From assembly GCF_900324475.1 (NCBI RefSeq), contig NZ_LT992502.1:558001-622000 (forward strand): a stretch of DNA of 64,000 bases, read 5' to 3'. The position numbers and the translations under genes were made by a program. The notes beneath the pieces were generated by a model. It did no database searches. It was not told the origin of the DNA and saw only the letters and a program-made list of their open reading frames with translations. This document shows, in pieces, positions 42,958 through 53,092 of this stretch (the first letter of the stretch is position 1; every line of letters starts with the position of its first letter). Source of the stretch: Enterobacter bugandensis. Its GTDB lineage: Bacteria; Pseudomonadota; Gammaproteobacteria; Enterobacterales; Enterobacteriaceae.

Positions 42958-43383
42958 ATGCTGCAATCACTCAACCACCTGACCCTCGCGGTCAGCGACC
43001 TGCAAAAAAGCGTCACCTTCTGGCACGAGCTGCTGGGACTGACGCTGCACGCCCGCTGGAATACCGGGGCCTATCTCACCTGCGGCGATCTGTGGATCTG
43101 CCTGTCGTACGACGAGGCGCGCCGGTATGTGCCGCCGCAGGAGAGCGACTATACCCACTACGCGTTTACCGTGGCGGAGGAGGATTTTGAACCGTTCTCG
43201 CAAAGACTTGAGCAGGCGGGCGTCACCGTCTGGAAGCAGAACAAAAGCGAGGGGGCGTCGTTTTACTTTCTCGATCCGGACGGGCACAAGCTGGAGCTGC
43301 ACGTGGGCAGCCTCGCCGCGCGGCTGGCGGCGTGTCGCGAGAAGCCCTACGCGGGCATGGTGTTTACCTCAGACAAGGCTTGA
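42958..43383 (+). CDS. fosA: FosA, fosfomycin glutathione transferase
   Basis: FosA inactivates fosfomycin by adding glutathione to the epoxide. At 141 residues the length is normal, and it has metal ligands His7 (LNHLTL), the His in YTHYAF and the Glu in KLELHVG, plus the potassium/substrate loop [13 protein letters not shown]. The sequence is close to chromosomal FosA of Enterobacter and Leclercia as I remember them. The start is ATG 42958 (MLQSLNH), since the longer frame from 42802 runs over the trpS2 leader. It is divergent from trpS2, and its end overlaps the convergent lacI-type gene by 15 bases. Confidence 0.93.
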   Translation: MLQSLNHLTLAVSDLQKSVTFWHELLGLTLHARWNTGAYLTCGDLWICLSYDEARRYVPPQESDYTHYAFTVAEEDFEPFSQRLEQAGVTVWKQNKSEGASFYFLDPDGHKLELHVGSLAARLAACREKPYAGMVFTSDKA

Positions 43384-44376
43384 GGCACGCACCTTCAGCC
43401 TGCCCGCCAGCGTCACGTGCGTGGCGGCATCTTCCTCATTGCACAGGTACTCCACCGCCAGTCGTCCCAGCTCGCTGTAGGGCAGCTGAATACTGGTCAG
43501 CGGCGGGGTGAGCTGCTCGGAGATCTTCTGGTCGTCGTAGCCCGCCAGCAGCATATCCTGCGGGATGCGCACGCCGTTCACCGCCAGCGCCTGATAGCAA
43601 CCAATCGCCAGCCAGTCGCTGGCGCAGAAGATGGCGTCCGGGCGCTCGGCCAATTCCAACAGGGCTGTGGTGGCGGTAAAGGACTCGCTGAACTGCCAGT
43701 TGGTCTGGCGCACCAGGCTATCGTCGCAGGTTAATCCGGCCTGCTGTAGCGCTGCCCGGTAGCCCGCCAGACGCTGGCGGGAGGCCTCCATCCAGCTCTC
43801 GCCGGTGATGTGGGCGATGCGCGTGGCCCCGCAGGCGATGAGGTGTTTAGTCACCTGGAAAGCATTGGCGTAGTCGTCCGGGATAAACGACGGCAGCAGC
43901 GGCGAGCCGGGGTCTCGCTGGTTGAGTAGCACCAGCGGGATGCGGGTGCAGTCGTGAAACGCCGTCATGTCCACCAGCGTGGTGACCGGAGAGGCGAGAA
44001 TAATCCCGATGCAGTTGCGCTTCTCCAGCTGGCGGATAATGTTCAGCGCCAGCTCCACGTCGTCGCCGTAGTCGTAGACGGTGAGCAGGGTCTCGTTGCG
44101 CCACGCGGCTTCCCGCGCCTGGCTGATGGCGTCGATAAACGGGTCAAAACTCTGCAGCGAGCTGACCAGCAGGGCGATCTCTTCCTGGTTGCGCGGGGCG
44201 TGAACGGCGGGGAGGCGGTCATAGCCGAGCTCGGTGGCGACGCTAATCACCCGCTGGCGGGTGTCGTCGCTGAGCTTGATGTTGCGGGACTGGTTGAGCA
44301 CCAGCGATACCGTTGCCTGCGACACCCCTGCCGCCCGCGCAATATCGTTCATCGTCACTTTTGTTTTTCGCTTCAT
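43369..44376 (-). CDS. LacI-family transcriptional regulator
   Basis: The 335-residue protein has the LacI helix-turn-helix and hinge ([29 protein letters not shown]) and a periplasmic-binding-like effector domain ([34 protein letters not shown]). It is divergent from the glycosidase and symporter genes and likely represses them unless the sugar is present. The last bases overlap the fosA end. The normal hinge motif before the core is slightly unusual. The effector is unknown. Confidence 0.88.
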   Translation of the reverse strand: MKRKTKVTMNDIARAAGVSQATVSLVLNQSRNIKLSDDTRQRVISVATELGYDRLPAVHAPRNQEEIALLVSSLQSFDPFIDAISQAREAAWRNETLLTVYDYGDDVELALNIIRQLEKRNCIGIILASPVTTLVDMTAFHDCTRIPLVLLNQRDPGSPLLPSFIPDDYANAFQVTKHLIACGATRIAHITGESWMEASRQRLAGYRAALQQAGLTCDDSLVRQTNWQFSESFTATTALLELAERPDAIFCASDWLAIGCYQALAVNGVRIPQDMLLAGYDDQKISEQLTPPLTSIQLPYSELGRLAVEYLCNEEDAATHVTLAGRLKVRASSLV

Positions 44377-44517
44377 CCGTCCTCTCCCTTTCGCGACTTC
44401 GCATCATACCCTAACCGCACGCTTTAGCGCCGTCGATCACGTTTCTCATTCATCGAAGCGTGAACTTTGTGAGGGGCATCGCTTTTCTAAACGCCGTGAT
44501 TTGCGCATTTATCCTGC

Positions 44518-44535
44518 AGCTAATATTTATTAGCT
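44518..44535 (+). promoter_or_regulatory. inverted repeat, likely operator of the LacI-type regulator
   Basis: AGCTAATA and TATTAGCT form perfect 8-base arms around TT, 26 bases before the ATG of the glycosidase gene. It is placed as an operator over the start region. It lacks the central CG of many LacI-family sites, so this assignment needs binding data. Confidence 0.5.
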
Positions 44536-44561
44536 AAACATTATCAGTAAGAGGATGCGTA

Positions 44562-45650
44562 ATGAAAGAGCAGTGGAGCAGGGAGCAGGCACAGGCGTGG
44601 TATGAGCAGAAAGGCTGGCTGTGCGGGTTTAACTATTTGCCGTCGACGGCGGTGAACTGGACCGATATCTGGCAGGCAGAGACCTTCGATGCCGCAACCA
44701 TTGACCGCGAGCTGGGCTGGGCGGCGGAGGCGGGCTATAACACCCTGCGCATCAACCTGCCGTTTATCGTCTGGGAGCATGACCGCGACGGGCTGATGGC
44801 GCGCATCGACCGCTTTTTGACGATTGCCGACGGTCACGGGTTCAGCACCATGCTGACCCTGATGGACGACTGCGGCTTCTCCGGTGACGAGCCGTACCTC
44901 GGCCCGCAAAAGCCGCCCGTGCCGGGCAAGCACAACAGCCAGGCGGCGGCGAGCCCCGGTCGCGATAAGGTGTGCGATCCCGACTGCTGGGCAGACATTG
45001 AACGCTATATCCGCGACGTTGTTCGCCAGTTCCGCGACGATAAGCGCGTGCTACTGTGGGATCTCTATAACGAGCCGGGCAACCGCGGCATTTTCGCGAC
45101 CGGCACGCAGGAGGTGCAGTACGACGCGAAGCTGGAGACCTGCGCCCACGCGCTGATGAAGCTGGCGTTCCAGTGGGTGCGTGAAGAAGACCCGACCCAG
45201 CCGCTCACCGTCTGCGCGTGGCGCGTCCCGCCGGAAGAGGAGGGCGAGACGTTCTTCCAGCACCCGCTGGACCAGACCGCGCTGGCGCTCTCGGACGTGG
45301 TGAGCTTTCACGCCTACACCCACACGGGGCGCATGACGGCGATGATTCAGCAGCTGCAAAAGCTCGGTCGCCCGCTGTTCTGCACCGAATGGCTGGCGCG
45401 CCACGTGGGCAGCACCATCGAAGAGCAGCTTCCGCTGATGTACATGGCGAAGGTTGCGCCGTATCAGTGGGGGCTGGTGCGCGGCAAGACCCAGACGTGG
45501 CTGCCGTGGCCGGTAGTGATGAAGGAGTCCACGGACTACTGTCGCCTCTGGTTCCACGACGTGTTTGAGGAGAACGGCATTCCGTTCTCACGCGCTGAAA
45601 TTGCGCTGATGAAGAAGCTGCGCAAAATCGCCCCGAATCCGCAGGGCTAA
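44562..45650 (+). CDS. glycoside hydrolase, family 5-like
   Basis: The 362-residue protein is a (beta/alpha)8 clan A hydrolase without signal peptide, so it works in the cytoplasm. [10 protein letters not shown] opens the barrel; [12 protein letters not shown] marks strand 2; the acid/base Glu171 is in DLYNEPGN; the nucleophile Glu276 is in FCTEWLAR. The substrate is likely a beta-linked oligosaccharide or glycoside brought in by the symporter at 45696. AGAGG lies ahead of the ATG. The pair is divergent from a LacI-type regulator, so induction by its sugar is expected. Confidence 0.82.
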   Translation: MKEQWSREQAQAWYEQKGWLCGFNYLPSTAVNWTDIWQAETFDAATIDRELGWAAEAGYNTLRINLPFIVWEHDRDGLMARIDRFLTIADGHGFSTMLTLMDDCGFSGDEPYLGPQKPPVPGKHNSQAAASPGRDKVCDPDCWADIERYIRDVVRQFRDDKRVLLWDLYNEPGNRGIFATGTQEVQYDAKLETCAHALMKLAFQWVREEDPTQPLTVCAWRVPPEEEGETFFQHPLDQTALALSDVVSFHAYTHTGRMTAMIQQLQKLGRPLFCTEWLARHVGSTIEEQLPLMYMAKVAPYQWGLVRGKTQTWLPWPVVMKESTDYCRLWFHDVFEENGIPFSRAEIALMKKLRKIAPNPQG

Positions 45651-45695
45651 TAATAACGACCCGGCGCGCTGTCGCCGGGCAACCAGGTACGCACT

Positions 45696-47090
45696 ATGAC
45701 AACGACAATGAAAATACCGTCTCGCGAGTTGTGGTCTTATTTTGGCTATGGTTTAGGTCAGTGTTTTAGCTTTGGTTTAGTGGGTTCGTTTATTAACTAT
45801 TTTTACACCGACGTGCTGGGGATCTCGGCGCTGGCGGCGAGCACCATCTTCCTGATTGCCCGCGCGTGGGACGCGGTTCACGATCCGCTGTTTGCCAGCA
45901 TAATGGACACCATTAACAGCCGGTTCGGCAAGTTTCGCCACTTTTTGCTGATCGCGCCGCTGCTGATTACCGGCGTCACGCTGCTGTCGTTTTATAAAAT
46001 CGAAGCGGACATGACCACCAAAATCCTCTACGCCGGGGTGACGTATATCCTGTGGGGGACGCTGTACGCCATCTCCGATATCCCGTTCTGGTCGATGTCG
46101 TCGGTGATGACCAACGACTCCGCCCAGCGCACCTGCGCGGTGACGGCGGCGATGCTCGGGGTGAACGCCGGGATTGCCTGCGCCAATATCTTCTTCCCGA
46201 AGCTGGCGGCGTTCTTCGCCCAGTACAGCAACGATAAAGGCTACTTTATGGCGGCGCTGGTGATGATGCTGGTGGGCCTGCCGCTGATGCTTAACGGCTT
46301 TATACAGATCAAAGAGCGTGTGCCGCCGAGCCCGGAAAAGGTGACCATCCGCGACACCTTCCACAACCTGCGCCAGAACAAGCCGCTGTTTATCGTCCTG
46401 TTGTCGTTCTTTTTTTGCGTGTTCCACAACGTAGCGGGCGGGCTGTATATCTACTTCTTTATCAATAACCTGGGCGACGGCAGCCTGCAGATGGCGATTG
46501 GCGTGATGGGCATTGTGGCGGCGGTGCTGTGCCTGGTCGCCCCGATGCTGACGCGCCGGATGCAGAAGCGGAAGCTGTTTATGATCCTCTGCGGGCTGGA
46601 CGTGGCGGTGCGCGTGGTGATGTGGTTTGTCGGATATCAGCAGGTGACAATGCTGTTTATTCTCCTCGGCCTGAGCACGCTATTCGTGATGATGACCAAC
46701 ATCCTCACCTCGTCGATGATTGCCGACACCATCGAGTACGCGGAGTACCACACTAACAAGCGCTGCGCGGCGATCACCTTCTCCGGGCAGACCTTTACCG
46801 GCAAGATGTCGGTAGCGGTGGGCGGCGGGTTAATTGGCGTGTTCCTGACGATGATCGGCTACGTGCCGCAGGCGCAAATCCAGAGCGAAGGCGTGCTGTC
46901 GGGGCTGTTCTTTGGGATTTGCCTGCTGCCGGCGATTGGGTCGCTGATCCGCATGGGCTTTATGTCGCGCTTTACCTTTACCGAGGAGAAGCATGCGGAA
47001 GTGTGTCGGCTGCTGGCGGAGCGCAGGCGGGGGAGCGAGCAGAATGGCATCGGGGATGAGGCGTTGACCCGCCCGGTATCGGTCAATTAA
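45696..47090 (+). CDS. GPH-family sugar:cation symporter
   Basis: This 464-residue inner-membrane protein has ~12 hydrophobic segments and belongs to the glycoside-pentoside-hexuronide symporters (MelB, YicJ, XylP): FGYGLGQCFSFGLVGSFINYFYTDVLG at the start, the conserved RAWDAVHDPLFASIMD with its cation-site Asp, and SMIADTIEYAEYHTNKRCAAITFSGQTFTGKM near helix 10-11. It likely imports the glycoside split by the co-transcribed family 5 hydrolase. It starts 46 bases after that gene and ends at a bidirectional terminator. Confidence 0.88.
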   Translation: MTTTMKIPSRELWSYFGYGLGQCFSFGLVGSFINYFYTDVLGISALAASTIFLIARAWDAVHDPLFASIMDTINSRFGKFRHFLLIAPLLITGVTLLSFYKIEADMTTKILYAGVTYILWGTLYAISDIPFWSMSSVMTNDSAQRTCAVTAAMLGVNAGIACANIFFPKLAAFFAQYSNDKGYFMAALVMMLVGLPLMLNGFIQIKERVPPSPEKVTIRDTFHNLRQNKPLFIVLLSFFFCVFHNVAGGLYIYFFINNLGDGSLQMAIGVMGIVAAVLCLVAPMLTRRMQKRKLFMILCGLDVAVRVVMWFVGYQQVTMLFILLGLSTLFVMMTNILTSSMIADTIEYAEYHTNKRCAAITFSGQTFTGKMSVAVGGGLIGVFLTMIGYVPQAQIQSEGVLSGLFFGICLLPAIGSLIRMGFMSRFTFTEEKHAEVCRLLAERRRGSEQNGIGDEALTRPVSVN

Positions 47091-47096
47091 TCGCTT

Positions 47097-47121
47097 CAGA
47101 CGCCTGCTTTGCAGGCGTCTG
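47097..47121. terminator. bidirectional terminator between symporter and mcrC
   Basis: CAGACGCCTGC (47097-47107) and GCAGGCGTCTG (47111-47121) pair perfectly over a TTT loop, followed by TTTCT. It lies between convergent genes. Confidence 0.8.
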
Positions 47122-47124
47122 TTT

Positions 47125-48429
47125 CTAATTCCGCAGCTTCAGGGACTCGGGGAGGTGGAGTATCGAGTTCTGAATACTGGTTCCGATGGTAAAAGGGACG
47201 ACCCACAAACGTAGCGCATGGCTGTCCGGCTTATGAAGTTCGAAGGGATGGGGAAGCGCATCGCTAAAACCGTCATACTGCGGGTAGATCAGGATCATAT
47301 CGCCGCGGCTATCGAGATATTTCGTTCCGTAGGCCAGCATCTGGTAAAGATCGCTTTGCGAAATGTTAAAGCCAGGTTTATGAGGCTTAATCTTTTTCCA
47401 TTTCGTATCGCAAATAATTGAAGAATGTTTCGACGTGTCATACGGGCGAAGCCAGATATCCGGCTTGAGTCTAAACATATACCTGGTGTGATAGCGAGCC
47501 AGAGTGTGTGTTTTTGCTTGGGTATCAATTTGGTAACGTTGATGATGATGATGCCTCATCCACGCCGCAACAAAGGATTCAAATACCGCTTCCATTGGAA
47601 AGAGCAGCGATATGGCATCAGCATGACCCTGCATACAAAGTGGTGACTCCCCGTGTAGGATCAATTTGGCCCACTCCAGCGCCTGTTCATAGTGATGCAT
47701 ATGCCTGTCGAGGCGAACCAGATCGAACGCGTGAGCGGTATCAACAACGGGAGGAATACCTTCGAAGGCCGACTGCAAGGGGCGAAGCTGCTGGATGAGC
47801 TGAGGGTTGCGGGTCAGGCGCGAAACCGTATCGATGGCCGTTTTGAGAATGCGGTTCTCCGGTCGGTCAACACTGTACTCGTCATACTCCACCTGAAAGC
47901 GATCCCGGCGAACGCTATTTGTCGACAGTTGTGCTGAAACCCGCAGTTTTCCCTTCATCCACGGTAGATTCTCCTGCTGGCGAAGGTAGTCACGCTTAAG
48001 ACCCTGCTGCAGGACCGCCTGGACGCTCTGGATAAATTGATGAATAAAGATATCCATCAGCGGCATGCGCGAGGTTTTGATACTGGCGGAGGTTGTGGCG
48101 ATGTGCCGGAAGGTTTTCAGCGTGCGCAGCATCATCATCAGCTGTTCGCGGGCGTTATCATGGCCGGTCTTTGGCAACACCTCGATGAACGCTCCTCCCG
48201 GCAGCGCAATGACGCCGACATAGTTTTTCACCTGCAGCACCTTCACGCGCCCGACCGTTTTCAGCGTTAGCAGGCGCGCGTCGTATTCCGCATCGTCGTT
48301 CAGGCAGCATTGCTCCAGCCACGCAAAACAGGCCGGAGGAAGCTCCACTGCGTCCTTAACCCGGCCGCTGTCCTCTTTACTGACCAGATAACCGTATTCA
48401 AAGGTGGACCACTGCCGCCGCCCGGTCAT
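47125..48429 (-). CDS. mcrC: McrC, nuclease subunit of McrBC
   Basis: McrC is the endonuclease partner of the McrB GTPase in type IV restriction of 5-methylcytosine-containing DNA. The 434-residue protein has the family N-terminal domain (VKNYVGVIALPGGAFIEVLPKTG), DEYSVDRPENRILKTAIDTV in the middle, and a C-terminal PD-(D/E)xK site (RLKPDIWLRP..., IICDTKWKKI). Escherichia coli McrC is ~350 residues; the extra is mostly in the N- and C-termini. It overlaps mcrB by 4 bases and ends at a hairpin terminator. Confidence 0.88.
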   Translation of the reverse strand: MTGRRQWSTFEYGYLVSKEDSGRVKDAVELPPACFAWLEQCCLNDDAEYDARLLTLKTVGRVKVLQVKNYVGVIALPGGAFIEVLPKTGHDNAREQLMMMLRTLKTFRHIATTSASIKTSRMPLMDIFIHQFIQSVQAVLQQGLKRDYLRQQENLPWMKGKLRVSAQLSTNSVRRDRFQVEYDEYSVDRPENRILKTAIDTVSRLTRNPQLIQQLRPLQSAFEGIPPVVDTAHAFDLVRLDRHMHHYEQALEWAKLILHGESPLCMQGHADAISLLFPMEAVFESFVAAWMRHHHHQRYQIDTQAKTHTLARYHTRYMFRLKPDIWLRPYDTSKHSSIICDTKWKKIKPHKPGFNISQSDLYQMLAYGTKYLDSRGDMILIYPQYDGFSDALPHPFELHKPDSHALRLWVVPFTIGTSIQNSILHLPESLKLRN

Positions 48430-50489
48430 TCGTCGTTCTCCGCGCCTCGCGCACCTGCATCGTAAATCTGACGCCAGGCGATGGCATTATTCCAGACAGG
48501 ATCGTCTTCGCCTGCAAGGTGATAGCGCTCTCCCTCTTCCTGCAGATCGTCCGATGCATCCGTTCCAAACAGCCGCTGAATATTTCCCTCGTTTTTGATC
48601 GAACGGATGAAGCACAGGGCGGGATCCTGCTTCTGGTTATCTCCAAGGACCAGACGAATTTTCTGCCAGTCGTTGTAAAAGTACTCCTCCAGCAGCGGCA
48701 GTACTTTATTTTTCATCACCCGCTGCAGACGGGCGAAAGCAATGTCATCGTCCTCCGTCTCAATTACCGGTATGAAAAAAGCGTGCCCGAGCGTGTGCTC
48801 GCTATCGTACAGCGCCTCAATGCGTTCATTGAGCATCTGCAGTAGCCGTTTGAGATCGATACCTTTGATGACGTGGCCTTCCAGAATGGAGGCTTTCGGC
48901 AGCATGGCCTTAAACTCGAAGCGGCGGCGCAGGGCGGTGTCCAGAGCGGTCAGGGAACGGTCCGCGGTATTCATGGTGCCGACCAGGAACAGGTTGTTTG
49001 GCACGCTGAATTTTTCGCCCGAATAGGGTAGCGTCACGCTCAGGGCCTCGGGTTCACCCATGCGCTTGGATTTCTCAATTAAGGTGATGAGCTCTCCGAA
49101 AATTTTGGAGATATTGCCACGGTTAATCTCGTCAACAATCAGCACGTAGTTCTGGCGTTTTGCCGGTGCATTTTTTTTCGGTGTGACGGGAAGATTATAA
49201 TTATCATGAAGATAGTTGAGGATACCCCGGACATACGACTCGTTGTGGATATCAATCCCGTTGTTCTGATACCAGGCTTTGATGTCTTTCACGTAGGCGT
49301 TGTATCCATTCCCCAGATCCCCTTTTTTGCTGTTTAAAGGGAAGATGCCGAAGTTCGTTTCACTTTTATAGGTGACGCCGAACGGTTTACCTGATGTCGT
49401 TTTGAGCGTGGCGGCTTCGCCATTAAGCAGTTCTTTTTGAAACTTTGATAGCGCCTCGTTCAGCGCCAGCTGTTCACCTGCGTAACCAAACGCCGCATCC
49501 TCACAGATTTGCTTAAAGACGCCGGATTTAATGTCATAGCGAACGTTACCGTCACGGGTGGTATCGGCGCGTAGCCCTTCAATAAACTCTTCATAACCAA
49601 AGCTTTGGTGGAAAGTGACAAAGCGGATGCGCTGTTCGGAGACCAGCCGGTCATAAAGCGCTTTAAGTGCGTTCCGGTAATCACTGCCCTGAAGGCCATC
49701 CAGCAGGCGGGAATACTCAGCGGGTTCACAGGCGCGGACGGCATGCTCAACGGTGGAATAGGTTTTACCTGTCCCCGGAGGGCCATAGAGAATGACGTTC
49801 AGTGGAACATCCGCCACGCTCTCATCCGTATCCTGATCGTCGTCTTCGGCCCAGGACTCGCTACCTACCAGGCCGATATCACTTTTATCTTTGATGAAAT
49901 GCGTGTAGAGATGCCACAGCGACATATTGAGTTCGACAGGGTCTACATGGCCGCCCAGCTCGCGGTTCAGAGCCGCCTTCAGCTCCAGGTTTTTTTCAAA
50001 CCACGTCCCTTTCCCGGCGAGCCCAAGCCCGAAGCGGTTATTACAGTAGTTATAAATGCGGGAAAACATTTTGGTATTTACCACGTTCGAAACCCGCTCA
50101 GGGTACAGCGTGGCAAAAGCCCGGTGACACAACGCCCAGTACTGTTTCTTGAGAATGGATTTGGCCTTAAGCGCCTGTAGCTTGTTGACCACCTTTTCAT
50201 AAACGGCCGGGGTGCAGCCCTGTGCCATCAGGGTTGTGATTTCCCGCAGGTGAATCTGGGCCGCATTGTATTCGTTCTGCGACATTCCACCCTGTTTAAT
50301 GCTGGCGACGCCGTTGGAGCGTTCATACCAAAGTGCCTTGATAAGGCTTTGATCACGAAACTCGGGCCGCTCTGTCGCTACGCGTTTGACCATCTGGTGA
50401 TAGGCTGGCCCCCATTTAGGGCTGTATCGGCTGTTGTTATTGATATGCTCATTAAAGAAGGGGGCTAACGCGGTGCGATCCTGAACCAT
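48426..50489 (-). CDS. mcrB: McrB, GTPase subunit of McrBC
   Basis: The 687-residue protein starts at ATG 50489 with CCGGAG upstream; a GTG at 50492 is possible. The first ~220 residues form a specificity domain that differs from the DUF3578 of E. coli McrB. The AAA+ GTPase domain follows: ILYGPPGTGKTYST (about 231-244), VTFHQSFGYEEFIEGL, LIVDEINRGNISKIFGEL (Walker B), and MNTADRSLTALDTALRRRF (McrB signature). McrB binds modified DNA and drives McrC. The different N-terminus suggests another modified base as target. Confidence 0.88.
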   Translation of the reverse strand: MVQDRTALAPFFNEHINNNSRYSPKWGPAYHQMVKRVATERPEFRDQSLIKALWYERSNGVASIKQGGMSQNEYNAAQIHLREITTLMAQGCTPAVYEKVVNKLQALKAKSILKKQYWALCHRAFATLYPERVSNVVNTKMFSRIYNYCNNRFGLGLAGKGTWFEKNLELKAALNRELGGHVDPVELNMSLWHLYTHFIKDKSDIGLVGSESWAEDDDQDTDESVADVPLNVILYGPPGTGKTYSTVEHAVRACEPAEYSRLLDGLQGSDYRNALKALYDRLVSEQRIRFVTFHQSFGYEEFIEGLRADTTRDGNVRYDIKSGVFKQICEDAAFGYAGEQLALNEALSKFQKELLNGEAATLKTTSGKPFGVTYKSETNFGIFPLNSKKGDLGNGYNAYVKDIKAWYQNNGIDIHNESYVRGILNYLHDNYNLPVTPKKNAPAKRQNYVLIVDEINRGNISKIFGELITLIEKSKRMGEPEALSVTLPYSGEKFSVPNNLFLVGTMNTADRSLTALDTALRRRFEFKAMLPKASILEGHVIKGIDLKRLLQMLNERIEALYDSEHTLGHAFFIPVIETEDDDIAFARLQRVMKNKVLPLLEEYFYNDWQKIRLVLGDNQKQDPALCFIRSIKNEGNIQRLFGTDASDDLQEEGERYHLAGEDDPVWNNAIAWRQIYDAGARGAENDE

Positions 50490-50620
50490 CACAAACTCCG
50501 GAAGTCGGGTAAAGGCGGTAAAGGTCAGTATTTTATAGGATTAATCTGAATAGTGTCACTGCTTGTTCAGGTGGGTTGAGGTGATAAGGGGGCTGTCGCC
50601 ATTGGCGTCAGCCCTCAGAC

Positions 50621-51442
50621 TTACAGCGACTTCACAAACGCCAGCAGATCTTCGTTGAGCTGATCCTGGTGGGTCAGCGCGAAGCCGTGCGGCGCGTTGT
50701 CGTACACCTTCAGCGTGGCGTTTTTGATCATCTCCGCCGCCAGCTTGCCGGTGCTTTCAAACGGCACGATCTGGTCGTTGCTGCCGTGGATCACCAGCGT
50801 CGGTACGTCGATTTTCGCCATATCCGGGCGGAAGTCGGTTTCGCCGAAGGCGGTCACGCAGTCGATGGTGCCCTTCAGGGATGCCAGCAGGGCGATGTTC
50901 AGCGTCTGGGTCAGGGCACCGGCAGAGACGGTCTGCCCGGCGTTGGTGCCGTAGAACGGCGTCGCGAAGTCGCTGATGAACTGGGCGCGATCTTTACGCA
51001 GTCCGTCGCGAATACCGTCGAACACGCTCTGATCCACACCCTGCGGGAAGGAGTCGGATTTACCGAAGATTGGCGTGACCGCGCCCAGCAGCGCCAGACC
51101 GGCCACGCGCGCGCTGCCGTAGTTGTTGATGTAGCGGGTCACGTCGCCGCCGCCCATGGAGAAGCCCACCAGCGTCACGTCCTGAAGGTCCAGGGTAGTA
51201 ATCAGGTCGTTGATATCGGACGCAAAGGTATCGTAGTCGTAGCCGTTCCACGGCTGATCCGAGCGGCCAAAGCCGCGACGGTCAAAGGCGATGGCGCGGA
51301 AGCCGCGCTCCGCCAGGTAGTTCAGCTGGCTGTCCCACATGTCGCCGTCCAGCGGCCAGCCGTGGCTGAAGAGAACCGGTTTGCCCGCGCCGCAGTCTTT
51401 GTAGTAAATCTGCGTGCCGTCTTTTGCCTTAAACGTTGCCAT
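50621..51442 (-). CDS. alpha/beta hydrolase, chloroperoxidase/esterase type
   Basis: The 273-residue enzyme has SHGWPLDGDMWD (oxyanion region), the nucleophile elbow GFSMGGG (Ser95), HGSNDQIVPF (acid Asp) and the catalytic His in APHGFALTH. It is close to non-haem chloroperoxidase-like esterases/perhydrolases. The true substrate is unknown. It follows the MFS gene by 30 bases in an operon with an amidohydrolase and DoxX protein, a group that often goes with amide or ester breakdown. Confidence 0.85.
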   Translation of the reverse strand: MATFKAKDGTQIYYKDCGAGKPVLFSHGWPLDGDMWDSQLNYLAERGFRAIAFDRRGFGRSDQPWNGYDYDTFASDINDLITTLDLQDVTLVGFSMGGGDVTRYINNYGSARVAGLALLGAVTPIFGKSDSFPQGVDQSVFDGIRDGLRKDRAQFISDFATPFYGTNAGQTVSAGALTQTLNIALLASLKGTIDCVTAFGETDFRPDMAKIDVPTLVIHGSNDQIVPFESTGKLAAEMIKNATLKVYDNAPHGFALTHQDQLNEDLLAFVKSL

Positions 51443-51472
51443 AGTGTGTTCCTGTACAGGTGATGGTTATGG

Positions 51473-53092
51473 TTATACCGGCGCGACCAGATAGCGAATT
51501 GCCGGTGATGTTGTGCCCTGATGAAAAGCCAGAACGCGGCTCTGCAGCAGGAGGTCATTCATGGTATGGCGCTCCTGCTGGCGCAGATGCTCAATCCAGG
51601 AGCCCATCAGGAAGGTCTCGATAAACAGACCGGGGCGCTCAATATCCTCGTACACCGCCCAGCTCATCGCCCCGGCGCGGCGGCGCACCCGGCGCAGCTC
51701 GTGTACCGCCTCCAGGAAGGCTTTCGCGTTCTGCGGGTCGATGATGTACTCGTGCGACACCAGCACCGGGCCGCGCTCGTTCGGCAGCTCAATCTCCACG
51801 CCGTCCAGCGGCTGGCCGCTCAGGTCGAGGTTTAAATCAGGATCTTTCTCCAGCTTCCAGCGGAACACCGTTGCGCTTGCCAGCACCATCCCCAGCGTGG
51901 CGACAACCAGCGAGGTCGGGGTGCCAAACTGCGAGGCGATCTGCCCCCAGATGGCGCTGCCCGTGGTCATCGAGCCGAAGAACACCGTCAGATAAACCGC
52001 CAGCGCCCGGGCCTTCACCCAGCGGGCGGCGCTGCGCTGTGCGCCGAGGTTGAGGGTGGAGAGCACCGCAATCCACGCGAAGCCGGTGAAGAACTCAAAC
52101 AGATTGAGCAGCCAGACGTGGCGCACGAACGCCAGCGCCAGCATGGTGAGGGCAAAAACCAGGCTCGCGGCCACCATCAGCCGATCGGCGTTCAGCCGCT
52201 GGCGCAGGCGCGGCAGCAGGATCGCCCCGGCAATGGCGCCCAGGCCGATGCACGCCAGCATCACGCCGTAGCCCGCCGGGCCTAAGCCCAGCTCGCGGCG
52301 CGCCACCAGCGGCAGCAGCGCCCAGCCCGCGCTGCCGAAAACGAAGAACGCCACGGTGCGCACCAGCACGTTGCGCAGCACCGGCGCGGCGTGCACGTAG
52401 CGAATGCCGGAGCGCACCGCAGAGAAGAAGTGTTCCGGCGGCAGGCGCTGCACGGACGGCGCCGGACGCCAGCGCCACAGCACCCACGCCACGCCGACCA
52501 CGGACAGCGCGTTCAGGGCAAACACCATCCACGGCCCGGCGAGCGAAAGCAGAAAACCGCCCAGCGCGGGGCCAATCGCCCGGCTGATGTTCACCCCGAG
52601 CGAGTTCAGCGCCACGGCGGCACCCAGCTCCGGCTTGCTCACCAGATCGGGCACCACGGCCTGGAACGGCGGCGAGCTCATCGCCGCGCCCACGCTCAGC
52701 AGGAACGTCGCCACCAGCAGAACGGTAGGGGTGACGTGTCCGGTGAAGGAGAGCACCGTCAGCCCGGCGGCGGCGATGAACACCCACAGCTGGGAGAAGA
52801 GCAGGTATTTACGCCGGTCAACGATGTCCGCCATCACCCCGGACGGCAGGGAGAAGAGGAACATCGGCAGGCTGCTCGCCGCCTGCACCAGCGCGATATC
52901 CAGCGGATCGGCGCTGAGCGTCAGCATGCTCCAGTTGATGCCGACGTCGCTCATCCATGAGCCGACGTTAGAGACCACCGTGGCGATCCACAGCATGCGG
53001 AACACCGGCTGGCTCAGCGGCTGCCACGGCGAAGCCGCCCGCGCGGGCGTCGTCTCAACGTGTGCGTCGCGAACGTCGTTAACCTGGGTCAT
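51473..53092 (-). CDS. MFS exporter fused to an ABM-like C-terminal domain
   Basis: The first ~410 residues are an MFS_3 (EntS-like) transporter with ~12 hydrophobic segments (MLWIATVVSNVGSWMSDVG, LFSLPSGVMADIVDRRKYL with the loop 2-3 motif). After it comes a soluble ~110-residue domain (RGPVLVSHEYIIDPQNAKAFLEAVHELRRVR...GLFIETFLMGSWIEHLRQ), a ferredoxin-like fold as in antibiotic biosynthesis monooxygenase proteins. The total of 539 residues is usual for this fused family. It probably exports a small compound. It overlaps doxX by 4 bases. Confidence 0.85.
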   Translation of the reverse strand: MTQVNDVRDAHVETTPARAASPWQPLSQPVFRMLWIATVVSNVGSWMSDVGINWSMLTLSADPLDIALVQAASSLPMFLFSLPSGVMADIVDRRKYLLFSQLWVFIAAAGLTVLSFTGHVTPTVLLVATFLLSVGAAMSSPPFQAVVPDLVSKPELGAAVALNSLGVNISRAIGPALGGFLLSLAGPWMVFALNALSVVGVAWVLWRWRPAPSVQRLPPEHFFSAVRSGIRYVHAAPVLRNVLVRTVAFFVFGSAGWALLPLVARRELGLGPAGYGVMLACIGLGAIAGAILLPRLRQRLNADRLMVAASLVFALTMLALAFVRHVWLLNLFEFFTGFAWIAVLSTLNLGAQRSAARWVKARALAVYLTVFFGSMTTGSAIWGQIASQFGTPTSLVVATLGMVLASATVFRWKLEKDPDLNLDLSGQPLDGVEIELPNERGPVLVSHEYIIDPQNAKAFLEAVHELRRVRRRAGAMSWAVYEDIERPGLFIETFLMGSWIEHLRQQERHTMNDLLLQSRVLAFHQGTTSPAIRYLVAPV

